NCBI GenBank assembly: GCA_019359235.1
Contig: JAHHHT010000011.1
Coordinates: forward strand, 124,001-188,000
From: Oscillatoria princeps RMCB-10
Lineage (GTDB): Bacteria; Cyanobacteriota; Cyanobacteriia; Cyanobacteriales; Oscillatoriaceae
Reading direction: 5' to 3'
Length of the DNA: 64,000 nucleotides
The position numbers and the translations under genes were made by a program. Position 1 is the stretch's first letter, and every line of letters starts with the position of its first letter. Below, one piece after another: positions 42,475 to 50,766 of the stretch. The notes beneath the pieces are model-generated. The model was given only the letters and a program-made list of their open reading frames with translations, was not told the origin of the DNA and made no database searches.

Positions 42475-45174
42475 TCAGACGGCGTTGCTCACAGAAGAGG
42501 GCACACTGTCGGGAACGGGGAGTGCCGGTGCGACGGAAGGCAAGGTGTTATTATCGGGGATGGGGTTGCGCGCCTCAATCAAGCGAAGGGCACCGCTAAC
42601 CGTTTCCGGGAGAATCACCACCAGACTGCCGGGGGCTGCCCCATCGAGCGCCGTATTAACAGCCAGCGTCTCATCCAAGATAACTTCATACCGGCAGTCC
42701 GGCTTAGCTTGGGCAATTCCCTGAGAGATAAACTTAGCGGCATCGCCGCGAGCGCGTCCCCGGTTGTCGTAATCTTCCTTAACAATAATCCGGTCAAAGA
42801 TTTCCGCCGAGAGCTTGCCCAGCCCGACAAAATCCTGATCGCGGCGGTCGCCCGGGCCACCGACAACGCCAATCCGCTCCCCTGGCCAGTTGCGGACAAA
42901 GCTGCCCACCGCCTCATAGCTCGCCGCATTGTGGGCGTAATCCAGCAGGACGTGAAAGGTTCCCAGATTAAACAGATTCATCCGTCCGGGAGTCTGGCTC
43001 ACCGAAGCCGTGAAGCTGGCCAAAGCGGCGCGAATGTCGTCAATGCTCACGCCTTGGGAATACGCCGCCAGACAGGCAGCCAGGGCGTTGGCAATCTGGA
43101 ACGGAGCTCGCCCTGACAAAGTCAGAGGCACATTCACCGCCTGCTCAATCCGCAGCGTCCAGTCCCCCTTCAAAATCGACAGGTAGCCATTCTCGTAAAC
43201 GGCAGCCAAGCCACCTTTGCGGGTGTGTTCGCGCAGCAGGGGATTGTCTGGGTTCATCGAGAAGTAAGCCACCAGAGCCTTCACCTTCTTGGCCATTGCT
43301 GCCACCAGGGGGTCGTCAGCGTTGAGGACGGCATAGCCGGTGGGCATCACCGTCTCAGCCAGCACACTCTTGACGGCAGCCATTTGCTCAATCGTGTCGA
43401 TATCCCCGATTCCCAAATGGTCAGCAGAGACATTGAGCACCACCCCGACATTGCAGGTTTCAAACGCCAAACCAGAGCGGAGAATGCCGCCCCGCGCCGT
43501 TTCCAGCACTGCCACCTCAACCGTTGGGTCGCGCAAAATCAGCCCGGCGCTTTGGGGGCCGGTGTTGTCGCCTTTTTCCACCAGATACTCGCCGATATAA
43601 ATCCCGTCCGTGGTGGTGTAGCCCACCGTGCGGCCCGTTTGCTTGTAAATGTGGGCCAGCAGGCGCGTGGTTGTCGTTTTGCCATTGGTGCCGGTGACCG
43701 CCAGAATCGGCACGCGGCTGGGCGTTCCGGGGGGGAAGAGCATGTCGATCACCGGCGCAGCCACATTTCGCGGCAGCCCCTGACTGGGGCAGACGTGCAT
43801 GCGGAATCCGGGGGCGGCGTTGACCTCAACAATCACGCCGCCCACTTCGCGCAGCGGGCGGGAGATGTCCGGCGTTACCACATCCATGCCGCAAATGTCA
43901 AGCCCGATAATTTTCGCCACCCGCTGCGCCAGCCAGATATTTTCCGGGTGGATTTCGTCAGTGCGGTCAATAGCAATGCCGCCGGTGCTGAGGTTCGCCG
44001 TTGCGCGCAGGTAGCAGACCTCTCCAGCAGGCAGCACCGTTTTCAGAGTGTAGCCTTTATTTTCCAGCAGCTGGAGGCTGGTGCGGTCAACTTCAATGCG
44101 AGTCAGGATGTTAGCGTGGCCCACGCCGCGATTCGGGTCGCGATTCGTCTCCTCAATCAGCCCCTCAATCGTAGAAACGCCATTGCCCACCACGTGAGCC
44201 GGCACCCGCTCCGCCACCGCCACAAGTTTGCCATTCACCACTAGCACGCGGTGGTCGCGACCGGTATAATAGCGTTCGACAATAACCGAATGAGTTTTGG
44301 AAGCGGCGCTAGCAGCGTCGTAGGCTTCCTCAGCCTGTTCTTTGGAGGTGATGTTGATAGTGATGCCGCGCCCGTGGTTGCCGTCCAGGGGCTTGAGGAC
44401 AATCGGGAAGCCGCCAACTTCCTCAATCGCTTCTTCCAGTCCGTCCAGGTAGCGGATCACCGTCCCCCGGGGGACAGGCACGCCGGCGGTGCGCAGCATG
44501 GTTTTCGTGCCTTCTTTATCGCAGGCGAGCTCAACGCCCAAAATGTTGGTGCAATCCGTGAGGGTGGCCTGAACCCGTTTGCTGTAGACGCCATAGCCGA
44601 GCTGGATCATAGCGCGAGCCGGCAGCTGCAACCAGGGAATGCCTCTAGCCTCAGCCTCTTTGACGATAGTTTCCGTACTCGGTCCGAGAGCCGCCTCCGC
44701 CCAGAGATCCTTGAGGTCTTTGATATCTTGCTCCAGTTCCGACTGGGCGTAGCGCCCGGTATCGACAATACTCTGGCACAGGCGCACAGCCGCTCGCGCC
44801 GCGTAGCGACCGGCTTGCTCCTCGAGGTACTCAAACACCACCTGATAGACGCCGGGGGTGGAAGTTTCCCGAGTGCGGCCAAAGCCTGCCGGCATGCCGG
44901 CCAGTTGCTGGAGTTCCAGGGCGACGTGTTCAATCGCGTGCCCCATCATTGTGCCTTCAAGGACGCGGCTGAGGAACCCACCCCGACAGCCAGGGGAACA
45001 GAAGTGCTCTACCAAACTGGGCAGCGTTTCAACCAGCCCTTGGTAGAAGCCTGGGATTTGATTGGTCGGCTTGTCTGCAAGGTTTTCCAAGTCCAGACGC
45101 ATGACAATCAGTTTGTGGCGTCGGATACTCCAGTAGTTTGGACCCCGTAATGTCTGAATTTTAAGTATTTTCAT
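42475..45174 (-). CDS. cphA: Cyanophycin synthetase
   Basis: CphA polymerises Asp and Arg into cyanophycin, the nitrogen store, with ATP. The 899-residue protein has the N-terminal primer-binding domain (1-160, MKILKIQTLRGPNYWSIRRH), an ATP-grasp domain (about 220-480, with GGFPIVLKPLDGNHGRGITI) for Asp addition, and a Mur-ligase-like domain from about 485 with VTGTNGKTTTTRLLAHI for Arg addition. The C-terminus ends in a Pro/Ser/Val-rich tail. It lies 271 bases after cphB on the same strand, the common cyanobacterial cphB-cphA order. The 3' end faces the pseudopilin gene across palindromic repeats. Confidence 0.97.
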   Translation of the reverse strand: MKILKIQTLRGPNYWSIRRHKLIVMRLDLENLADKPTNQIPGFYQGLVETLPSLVEHFCSPGCRGGFLSRVLEGTMMGHAIEHVALELQQLAGMPAGFGRTRETSTPGVYQVVFEYLEEQAGRYAARAAVRLCQSIVDTGRYAQSELEQDIKDLKDLWAEAALGPSTETIVKEAEARGIPWLQLPARAMIQLGYGVYSKRVQATLTDCTNILGVELACDKEGTKTMLRTAGVPVPRGTVIRYLDGLEEAIEEVGGFPIVLKPLDGNHGRGITINITSKEQAEEAYDAASAASKTHSVIVERYYTGRDHRVLVVNGKLVAVAERVPAHVVGNGVSTIEGLIEETNRDPNRGVGHANILTRIEVDRTSLQLLENKGYTLKTVLPAGEVCYLRATANLSTGGIAIDRTDEIHPENIWLAQRVAKIIGLDICGMDVVTPDISRPLREVGGVIVEVNAAPGFRMHVCPSQGLPRNVAAPVIDMLFPPGTPSRVPILAVTGTNGKTTTTRLLAHIYKQTGRTVGYTTTDGIYIGEYLVEKGDNTGPQSAGLILRDPTVEVAVLETARGGILRSGLAFETCNVGVVLNVSADHLGIGDIDTIEQMAAVKSVLAETVMPTGYAVLNADDPLVAAMAKKVKALVAYFSMNPDNPLLREHTRKGGLAAVYENGYLSILKGDWTLRIEQAVNVPLTLSGRAPFQIANALAACLAAYSQGVSIDDIRAALASFTASVSQTPGRMNLFNLGTFHVLLDYAHNAASYEAVGSFVRNWPGERIGVVGGPGDRRDQDFVGLGKLSAEIFDRIIVKEDYDNRGRARGDAAKFISQGIAQAKPDCRYEVILDETLAVNTALDGAAPGSLVVILPETVSGALRLIEARNPIPDNNTLPSVAPALPVPDSVPSSVSNAV

Positions 45175-45445
45175 AGGACTGTCCGAGGATGATGCGCGAA
45201 TTTGGGAAACAGTTGGGGCATTTTATCTAGTTTCACGCTTGCCAAAGTTGGTAAACTGTTCCTAGTGAACATTTTTTCAGCAGACCTTGGGAGGGGCGGG
45301 AGAAGGGGAGCTTCCGGAGAAGGGAAAGGGGAGGAGAAGGAGAAATTTTCTCCCTCCCCGCTCCACGCCCGATGCCCGATTCCCGATGCGATGATGCCCT
45401 TTCTCCCTTGTGTTTTGTGCTTGGTGCCTTTGTCCTTCTTTGCTG

Positions 45446-46309
45446 TTAGTTGGGAGGGCGGTGTTGAGGGTGAATAACAGCGCGACGGTGACGATCGTAG
45501 CAATCGCCGTGGCAAAGGATATGTACCCGCAGGTTGAAAGCGCTCAAGGGGTCAGTAGCTCCTATGTAAGGCTGATTGGTGTAGAAGTCTTCCGTGGGGT
45601 CGATAACGGTAACCGTGCCTTTGCCCATGACTTTGATCAGCCCGTCGCTTTCAAACATGGCGCAGGTATCCTCGTCAATCCCCACCCCCAGGCGGTCAGG
45701 ATGGGACACCACAGCGCTGATCAGCCTCCCCATGCGATTGCGGTTGTGAAAGTGCTGGTCCACTATCACTTCCGGAATAATCCCCAGTCCGGTGGCCATA
45801 TCCACCAGAGAGCGATTGGGACACTCGCCGCTGCCCCCACCGGCCAGCATGTGATGTCCCATGACAGCTGCGCCGGCGCTGGTGCCGGCCAGGGTTATCT
45901 GGCCGAGCTGCACGAGCAGGCGGATTTTTTCCATGAGCGGCGTATCGGCGAGCAGAGCGCAAAGGCGCAATTGGTCGCCGCCGGTCATAAAAACCCCTGT
46001 GCACCCTTCGAGGTAATCTTGCCAGATGGGCTCTTCTCCCTGCGCCCGCTCCCGGATGTCCAGCACCTCAATAGACTTGGCACCCATTTCCTGAAAAATG
46101 GTAAAGTAGCGGCCCCCAGTAGCGACGGGTTCTCGGGAAGCGCACGGGATAATCGCAATTTTGGCCTCCGTTCCTCCCGAACGAGCAAAAAACGTTTGCA
46201 GGATTTCGCGTCCGTGCACTTTATCTTCCGCTCCGCCAATCACCATGACGGTTGTTTTAGTTGGTTGCGGCATCCGAGGTTCTAGCGATTGATCTTGTAA
46301 CTGCAGCAT
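45446..46309 (-). CDS. cphB: Cyanophycinase
   Basis: CphB is a serine exopeptidase that releases beta-Asp-Arg dipeptides from cyanophycin. The start chosen is ATG 46309 (MLQLQDQSLEPRM), giving 287 residues, close to the family length; a further ATG at 46273 (MPQPTKTTVMVIGGAEDK) is also possible. The catalytic Ser lies in LAGTSAGAAVMGHHM; HFHNRNRMGRL and GIDEDTCAMFE are intact. The open frame continues far upstream, but that part is antisense to trmD and not coding. It is followed by cphA on the same strand. The C-terminal end HPQHRPPN differs from relatives. Confidence 0.95.
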   Translation of the reverse strand: MLQLQDQSLEPRMPQPTKTTVMVIGGAEDKVHGREILQTFFARSGGTEAKIAIIPCASREPVATGGRYFTIFQEMGAKSIEVLDIRERAQGEEPIWQDYLEGCTGVFMTGGDQLRLCALLADTPLMEKIRLLVQLGQITLAGTSAGAAVMGHHMLAGGGSGECPNRSLVDMATGLGIIPEVIVDQHFHNRNRMGRLISAVVSHPDRLGVGIDEDTCAMFESDGLIKVMGKGTVTVIDPTEDFYTNQPYIGATDPLSAFNLRVHILCHGDCYDRHRRAVIHPQHRPPN

Positions 46310-46636
46310 GGCCTTACTTTTAGGCGTAGGTGAGCGATTGGCCGTATCGTGACCACTCAAGAGATATTGCTTCGCTCTGGGTTGTAGCCACCGGTCAGGG
46401 CTAATTCTGGCAGGCCCAAACAACTTCAGGCTGGAAGTCAATTGTCTCACAATCCCCCCCGCTAATAGCGCCAATTCTTGCCAAACCATCACTGGCAGCC
46501 TTTTTACTGGGCAAGACGGGCGGCGCACTGTGACGTGCCGGTCTTGCACAAGCAATGAATTATGATCTGGCATGAAAGGCGCTCTAATTCCTTTCTGCTG
46601 GATTTTCTTAAGGTTTGCCTGCAGCGTGGAGCCACT
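46310..46636. other. Divergent gap between cphB and trmD
   Basis: About 330 bases with no gene. Promoters for both cphB and trmD should lie here, but no clear NtcA site (GTA-N8-TAC) or housekeeping promoter could be assigned by eye. Confidence 0.4.
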
Positions 46637-47341
46637 GTGCGATTTGATGTTGTCACCCTGTTCCCAGATTTTTTCACCTCTGCCCTGGCATCCGGGCTCC
46701 TCGGCAAAGCCCTGGCCAAAAATATTGCCTCTGTCCACTTCGTCAACCCCCGCGACTTTGCCACCGACAAGCACCGGCGGGTGGATGACGAGCCCTACGG
46801 CGGCGGTGCCGGCATGGTGATCAAGCCAGATCCGATTTTTGCCGCTGTGGAGTCGCTGCCGGTGCTGCCCAGACGGGAGGTGATTTTCCTCACCCCCCAG
46901 GGGGAACCCGCGCACCAGAAGCTGTTTCGCCAGCTCGTCCGGGACTTTGACCAGCTGGTTTTGCTCTGCGGGCACTACGAAGGGGTGGACGAGCGGGTGA
47001 TGCACTTAGTCACCCGCGAGGTGTCCCTGGGGGATTTTGTCCTCACCGGCGGCGAAATTCCGGCCCTGGCCCTTATCGATGGGGTGGTGCGCCTGCTCCC
47101 AGGAACCTTGGGCAATGCCGAGTCCCTGATCTGCGAGAGTTTTGAGAGCGATTTGCTGGACTACCCCCACTACACGCGCCCGCCGGTTTTCCGGGGGTGG
47201 GAGGTGCCTCCCGTGCTGCTGTCTGGCCATCACGGGCAAATCGCCCGCTGGCGGCGCGAGCAGCAGCTGCAGCGCACCCGCCAGCGCCGGCCCGATTTGC
47301 TCCCCGAAGCTGAGCGGGGGGAAGGGGGGTTTGGGGAATAA
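46637..47341 (+). CDS. trmD: tRNA (guanine-N1-)-methyltransferase TrmD
   Basis: TrmD methylates G37 of tRNAs with S-adenosylmethionine, preventing frameshifts. The 234-residue protein starts at GTG 46637, with GGAG five bases upstream; this gives the family start (M)RFDVVTLFPDFF. The knotted SAM site is seen in VLLCGHYEGVDERV and FVLTGGEIPALALIDGVVRL, and YTRPPVFRGWEVPPVLLSGH marks the C-terminal tRNA-binding region. The tail is Gly/Glu-rich (AERGEGGFGE). It is divergent from cphB. Confidence 0.95.
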   Translation: MRFDVVTLFPDFFTSALASGLLGKALAKNIASVHFVNPRDFATDKHRRVDDEPYGGGAGMVIKPDPIFAAVESLPVLPRREVIFLTPQGEPAHQKLFRQLVRDFDQLVLLCGHYEGVDERVMHLVTREVSLGDFVLTGGEIPALALIDGVVRLLPGTLGNAESLICESFESDLLDYPHYTRPPVFRGWEVPPVLLSGHHGQIARWRREQQLQRTRQRRPDLLPEAERGEGGFGE

Positions 47342-47433
47342 GTTTTTCAGAAAAGGGTTTTGCGGAAGGGGAACAGTTCCCCGGCAAACAGCTGCAATAC
47401 CGCTATGATTCAAATTGCGTTGCATATTCTGGG

Positions 47434-47622
47434 GATGAACCCCACCCCCCCAACCCCCTCCCCGTTAACGGGGAGGGGGAGAAAGAGATGGGGGTTTTGA
47501 TGAAGGTAATTTGGTGGAATCATCTTTCTAATCAGCAACGCCATTCAAATTGCCCAAGGGTCTGATATTATATCCGGTTGCGCCCGTATTGTAAAGACCC
47601 GATTCGGCGTTCTGCAAGAGAT
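47434..47622. repeat. CCCCACCCCCCC...CCCCGTTAACGGGG repeat and a second repeat fragment
   Basis: ccccacccccccaaccccc, then ccccgttaacgggg and gagggggag (47434-47481), is the family of 32692-32733 and 41223-41268. At 47600-47619 gattcggcgttctgcaagag is an inverted fragment of the 41126-41660 array word. Between trmD and ispF no gene is seen. Confidence 0.7.
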
Positions 47623-47709
47623 TTGCAATCGCGATGCCGGCGCACTGGATATGAGCCGGCACCCGGTGACGGGCGACCGGCCAGTGACCAACTTACAACA
47701 TAAAGCGAG

Positions 47710-48195
47710 ATGAACATCAGAATTGGCAATGGCTACGACATCCACCGGCTGGTTGCCGGTCGCGCTTTGATTCTCGGCGGGGTGAGCATTCCCCACGAGG
47801 TGGGTTTGCTGGGTCACAGTGACGCCGACGCGCTCACCCACGCGATTATGGACGCCATGCTGGGGGCGCTGAGTTTGGGGGACATTGGCCATTACTTTCC
47901 GCCCTCAGACGAAAAGTGGGCCGGTGCGGACAGTTTGGTGCTGCTGGCGCAAGTCAACCAGCTGGTTGAGTCGCGAGGCTGGCGGGTGGGGAACATTGAC
48001 TCGGTAGTGGTGGCGGAGCGACCCAAGCTGAAGCCGCACATACAGGAGATGCGCTCGCGACTTGCCGGTGTGCTCGGCGTCAGTCCCGACCAAATTGGCG
48101 TCAAAGCCACCACCAACGAAAAATTAGGGCCGGTGGGGCGAGAGGAGGGAATCGCGGCGTATGCGGTAGCCTTATTACAGGAGATAGAAAAATGA
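47710..48195 (+). CDS. ispF: 2-C-methyl-D-erythritol 2,4-cyclodiphosphate synthase
   Basis: IspF closes the cyclodiphosphate ring in the MEP isoprenoid pathway, the same pathway as dxr. The 161-residue length is normal for a single-domain enzyme. Zinc ligands D10, H12 and H44 are visible ([18 protein letters not shown]), as are LLGHSDAD and the CMP-binding [21 protein letters not shown] tiny frame begins at the overlapping ATGA of its stop (48192) and ends at 48293; it is too short to call. Confidence 0.96.
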   Translation: MNIRIGNGYDIHRLVAGRALILGGVSIPHEVGLLGHSDADALTHAIMDAMLGALSLGDIGHYFPPSDEKWAGADSLVLLAQVNQLVESRGWRVGNIDSVVVAERPKLKPHIQEMRSRLAGVLGVSPDQIGVKATTNEKLGPVGREEGIAAYAVALLQEIEK

Positions 48196-48320
48196 AAACA
48201 TTAGTTTATCTGCTCAAACAAGACAGCGAAAAGACAGGCGTGCGGGCAGGCATTTGCCCGCTGCCCTCTCTGGAAGACCCACTGCACGTGTAATGACACA
48301 ATCTGAAGTGGAGATGAGAG

Positions 48321-48458
48321 TTGAAACTGTACATTGAAACGAACTTTGCGATCGGTATCGCCACTGGACGTGACCCCCAAGCGCAGAATTTGTTGGCTCA
48401 ACGCCCACTGCGCCATCGCCTCCTGCCCTATCGCCCACTGCCCAATACCCAGCAGTGA
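48321..48458 (+). pseudogene. Possible remnant of a PIN-domain gene
   Basis: A 45-codon frame from a TTG reads (M)KLYIETNFAIGIATGRDPQ, like the first strand and helix of PIN-type nucleases found in cyanobacteria, with the acidic-Thr-Asn motif ETN. After about 28 residues the frame runs into cgcccactgcccaa-type low-complexity sequence and stops, so it is only a fragment. The match is from memory of the family and not tested. Confidence 0.3.
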
Positions 48459-48473
48459 CTGTAGAAAATAATA

Positions 48474-50261
48474 ATGATTAGATTTTTCCCTATTCTACCA
48501 CCTTTTGGGCGTCGGTGGCTGGCTGTTTTACTAACCCTGGTGATGGCGAGCTCCCTCACCGGCTGCAACGGGAAGCAGAAAACCAAAGCCGCGCAAGTGC
48601 CGCAGCTGATTTCCAGCGTACTCAGCGATCCAAAAACCTTCAACGCTGTCCTCAGCGAAGAGTCGCCGAACATTTTTGGGTTGACCTACGAGGGGCTGAT
48701 TAGAGAAAACGGACTCACCAGCGAGGTGGAGCCGGCGCTAGCGGAATCCTGGGAAATTTCCCCGGACAAAAAGCGGATAGTGTTTACCCTGCGCCAGGGG
48801 CTGAAGTGGTCAGACGGACAGCCACTGACAGCGGATGATGTGGTGTTCAGCTACAACGAAATCTACTTTAACGAAAGCATTCCCACCAGCGCCCGAGACG
48901 TGCTCAGGATTGGCAAGAGTCGAGGCTTCCCGAAAGTGAGAAAACTGGACGACCGGCGGGTTGAGTTCACCATTCCCGAACCCTTTGCCCCGTTCCTGCG
49001 AACCACAGGACTGTCCATAATGCCGGCGCACGCGCTGCGGGAAGCCGTCACCACAAAAGACGAAAAGGGAAATCCCCGCTTTTTATCAACCTGGGGGATC
49101 GACACCAAACCCGAGGAGATTATCGTCAACGGTCCGTACCAGCTAGAAAGCTACGCCACCAGCCAGCGGGTCACATTCCGCCGCAATCCCCACTACTGGC
49201 GCAAGGATAAGGAGGGCAACCCCCAGCCTTATATTGAGCGCATCATCTGGCAAATCGTGGAATCGACCGACACCTCTTTACTGCAGTTTCGCTCTGGGAG
49301 TTTAGACACCCTGGGGGTTTCTCCAGAAAGTTTTTCTCTGCTGAAGCGGGAAGAGAAGCGGAATAACTTTACGCTCTACAACGGAGGCCCGGACCCGAGC
49401 ACGACGTTTATTGCCTTCAATCTCAATAAAGCCCGCAATGCGGATGGAAAACCGCTGGTAGATCCGGTCAAATCCCGCTGGTTCCAGACCTTGGCCTTCA
49501 GACAGGCGGTCGCTTACGCCATCGACCGGCGCAGGATGAGCAATAACATCTACCGGGGGCTTGGCGAGCCGCAAAATTCCTCGATTTCCGCGCAAAGCCC
49601 TTACTACCTGTCACCTGAGGAAGGTTTGAAAGTCTATGACTACAATCCAGAAAAGGCGAAGGAATTGCTCTTGGGGGCGGGATTTAAGTATAATAAGGAT
49701 GGAGAGCTGTTCGATGCGGAAGGCAACCGAGTCCGCTTCACGCTGCTCACCAATGTCGGCAATAAAATCCGGGAAGCGATGGGAGCGCAAATCAAACAGG
49801 ACCTCAGCAAAATAGGCATTCAAGTCGATTTTAAGGCCATTGCCTTCAATACGCTGGTTGACAAGCTGACCAACTCTCTGGACTGGGAGTGCCATCTGAT
49901 TCGCTTTATCGTCGGTGCCGAGCCGAATGATGGGGCCAGTTTATGGGTTCCGGAAGGCAGATTGCACATCTTCAATCAGAACCGGCAGCCTGGACAGCCG
50001 CAGCTGATTGGCTGGGAAGTGGCTCCGTGGGAGCGGGAAATTGGGGATCTCTACATCAAAGCAGCGCAGGAGCTGGATGAAGGGAAGCGCAAAGCCATTT
50101 ATGCCGAAGCCCAGCGCCTCACCCAAGAGTATTTGCCGGTGATTCCCTTGATAAACCCGCTGTTGCTGAGCGCTACCCGCAACCGCATTCAAGGCGTGAA
50201 ATTCTCTGCCTTGGGAGGAATGTTCTGGAACGTTAACGAACTTAAAATAAGTGAGAAGTGA
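48474..50261 (+). CDS. Family 5 extracellular solute-binding lipoprotein, copy 1
   Basis: A 595-residue substrate-binding lipoprotein of the peptide/nickel/opine ABC transporter type. The signal peptide ends at the lipobox LTG-C31. Family segments include SDPKTFNAVLSEES, LAESWEISPDKKRIVFTLR, LKWSDGQPLTADDVVFSY, FRQAVAYAIDRRRMSNNIY and the late LPVIPLINPLLLSA. It should be anchored outside the cytoplasmic membrane and deliver a peptide or similar ligand. No permease or ATPase gene lies in this window. It is nearly identical in most stretches to the next gene (50767-52551), with a shared TAGAAAATAATAATGA-like leader. Confidence 0.9.
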   Translation: MIRFFPILPPFGRRWLAVLLTLVMASSLTGCNGKQKTKAAQVPQLISSVLSDPKTFNAVLSEESPNIFGLTYEGLIRENGLTSEVEPALAESWEISPDKKRIVFTLRQGLKWSDGQPLTADDVVFSYNEIYFNESIPTSARDVLRIGKSRGFPKVRKLDDRRVEFTIPEPFAPFLRTTGLSIMPAHALREAVTTKDEKGNPRFLSTWGIDTKPEEIIVNGPYQLESYATSQRVTFRRNPHYWRKDKEGNPQPYIERIIWQIVESTDTSLLQFRSGSLDTLGVSPESFSLLKREEKRNNFTLYNGGPDPSTTFIAFNLNKARNADGKPLVDPVKSRWFQTLAFRQAVAYAIDRRRMSNNIYRGLGEPQNSSISAQSPYYLSPEEGLKVYDYNPEKAKELLLGAGFKYNKDGELFDAEGNRVRFTLLTNVGNKIREAMGAQIKQDLSKIGIQVDFKAIAFNTLVDKLTNSLDWECHLIRFIVGAEPNDGASLWVPEGRLHIFNQNRQPGQPQLIGWEVAPWEREIGDLYIKAAQELDEGKRKAIYAEAQRLTQEYLPVIPLINPLLLSATRNRIQGVKFSALGGMFWNVNELKISEK

Positions 50262-50766
50262 TAAATAAACCTGCTGCCCGGTGAATTAACCTGCCGCTTA
50301 ACACAGCGGCATCAGTCCACCTGGCGATACCGGAGGTTTGTTACATGGAAGCCCTGTCAGGATTTGCAACTGATATATAGCGGGTCTAAATGATTTGCGC
50401 AACCGCTCTTGGCCCAGAACCCCGGTTTTTTAAAGAAACCGGGGTTCTGAAATGTACACGAAGGTTATTGACGCGCTCTATGTTTGAGAGAAGCTTGCAG
50501 ACAAATTTCATTCCAGACCTGACAGACAACCTGATTTTGCACTGCATTCTGGGACACGCCCGCTCGCATCCCTTGTGCAGTCAAGGTGTTTGTGAGTGGC
50601 AATGCAATGACTTTGGCTTTCCCGGCAGTGCGAGAGGCTTTGCGGGAAGCCGGCGTGTATAATGATTTCAGCAGCGCCGAAACTTTCCTCCCCCTGCGGG
50701 GGCGCTGCGCTAACGGCTGGCTGCAATCCCAGTAAGCTGTGCGAGCAGTTCCTACAGAAAATAATA
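50262..50766. other. Gap between the duplicated solute-binding genes
   Basis: About 500 bases. An AACCCCGGTTT/AAACCGGGGTT inverted repeat is at about 50418-50448. A frame from about 50535 to 50730 reads like protein (VKVFVSGNAMTLAFPAVREA) but lacks a start and a recognised family, so it may be a decayed gene fragment. Confidence 0.4.

Noticed and set aside
43225-45150. Long open frames opposite cphA
   Set aside because: They mirror conserved cphA sequence and are explained by GC-rich codon use.
46310-47005. Upstream extension of cyanophycinase to 519 residues
   Set aside because: The extra part is antisense to trmD and the family length fits the start at 46309.
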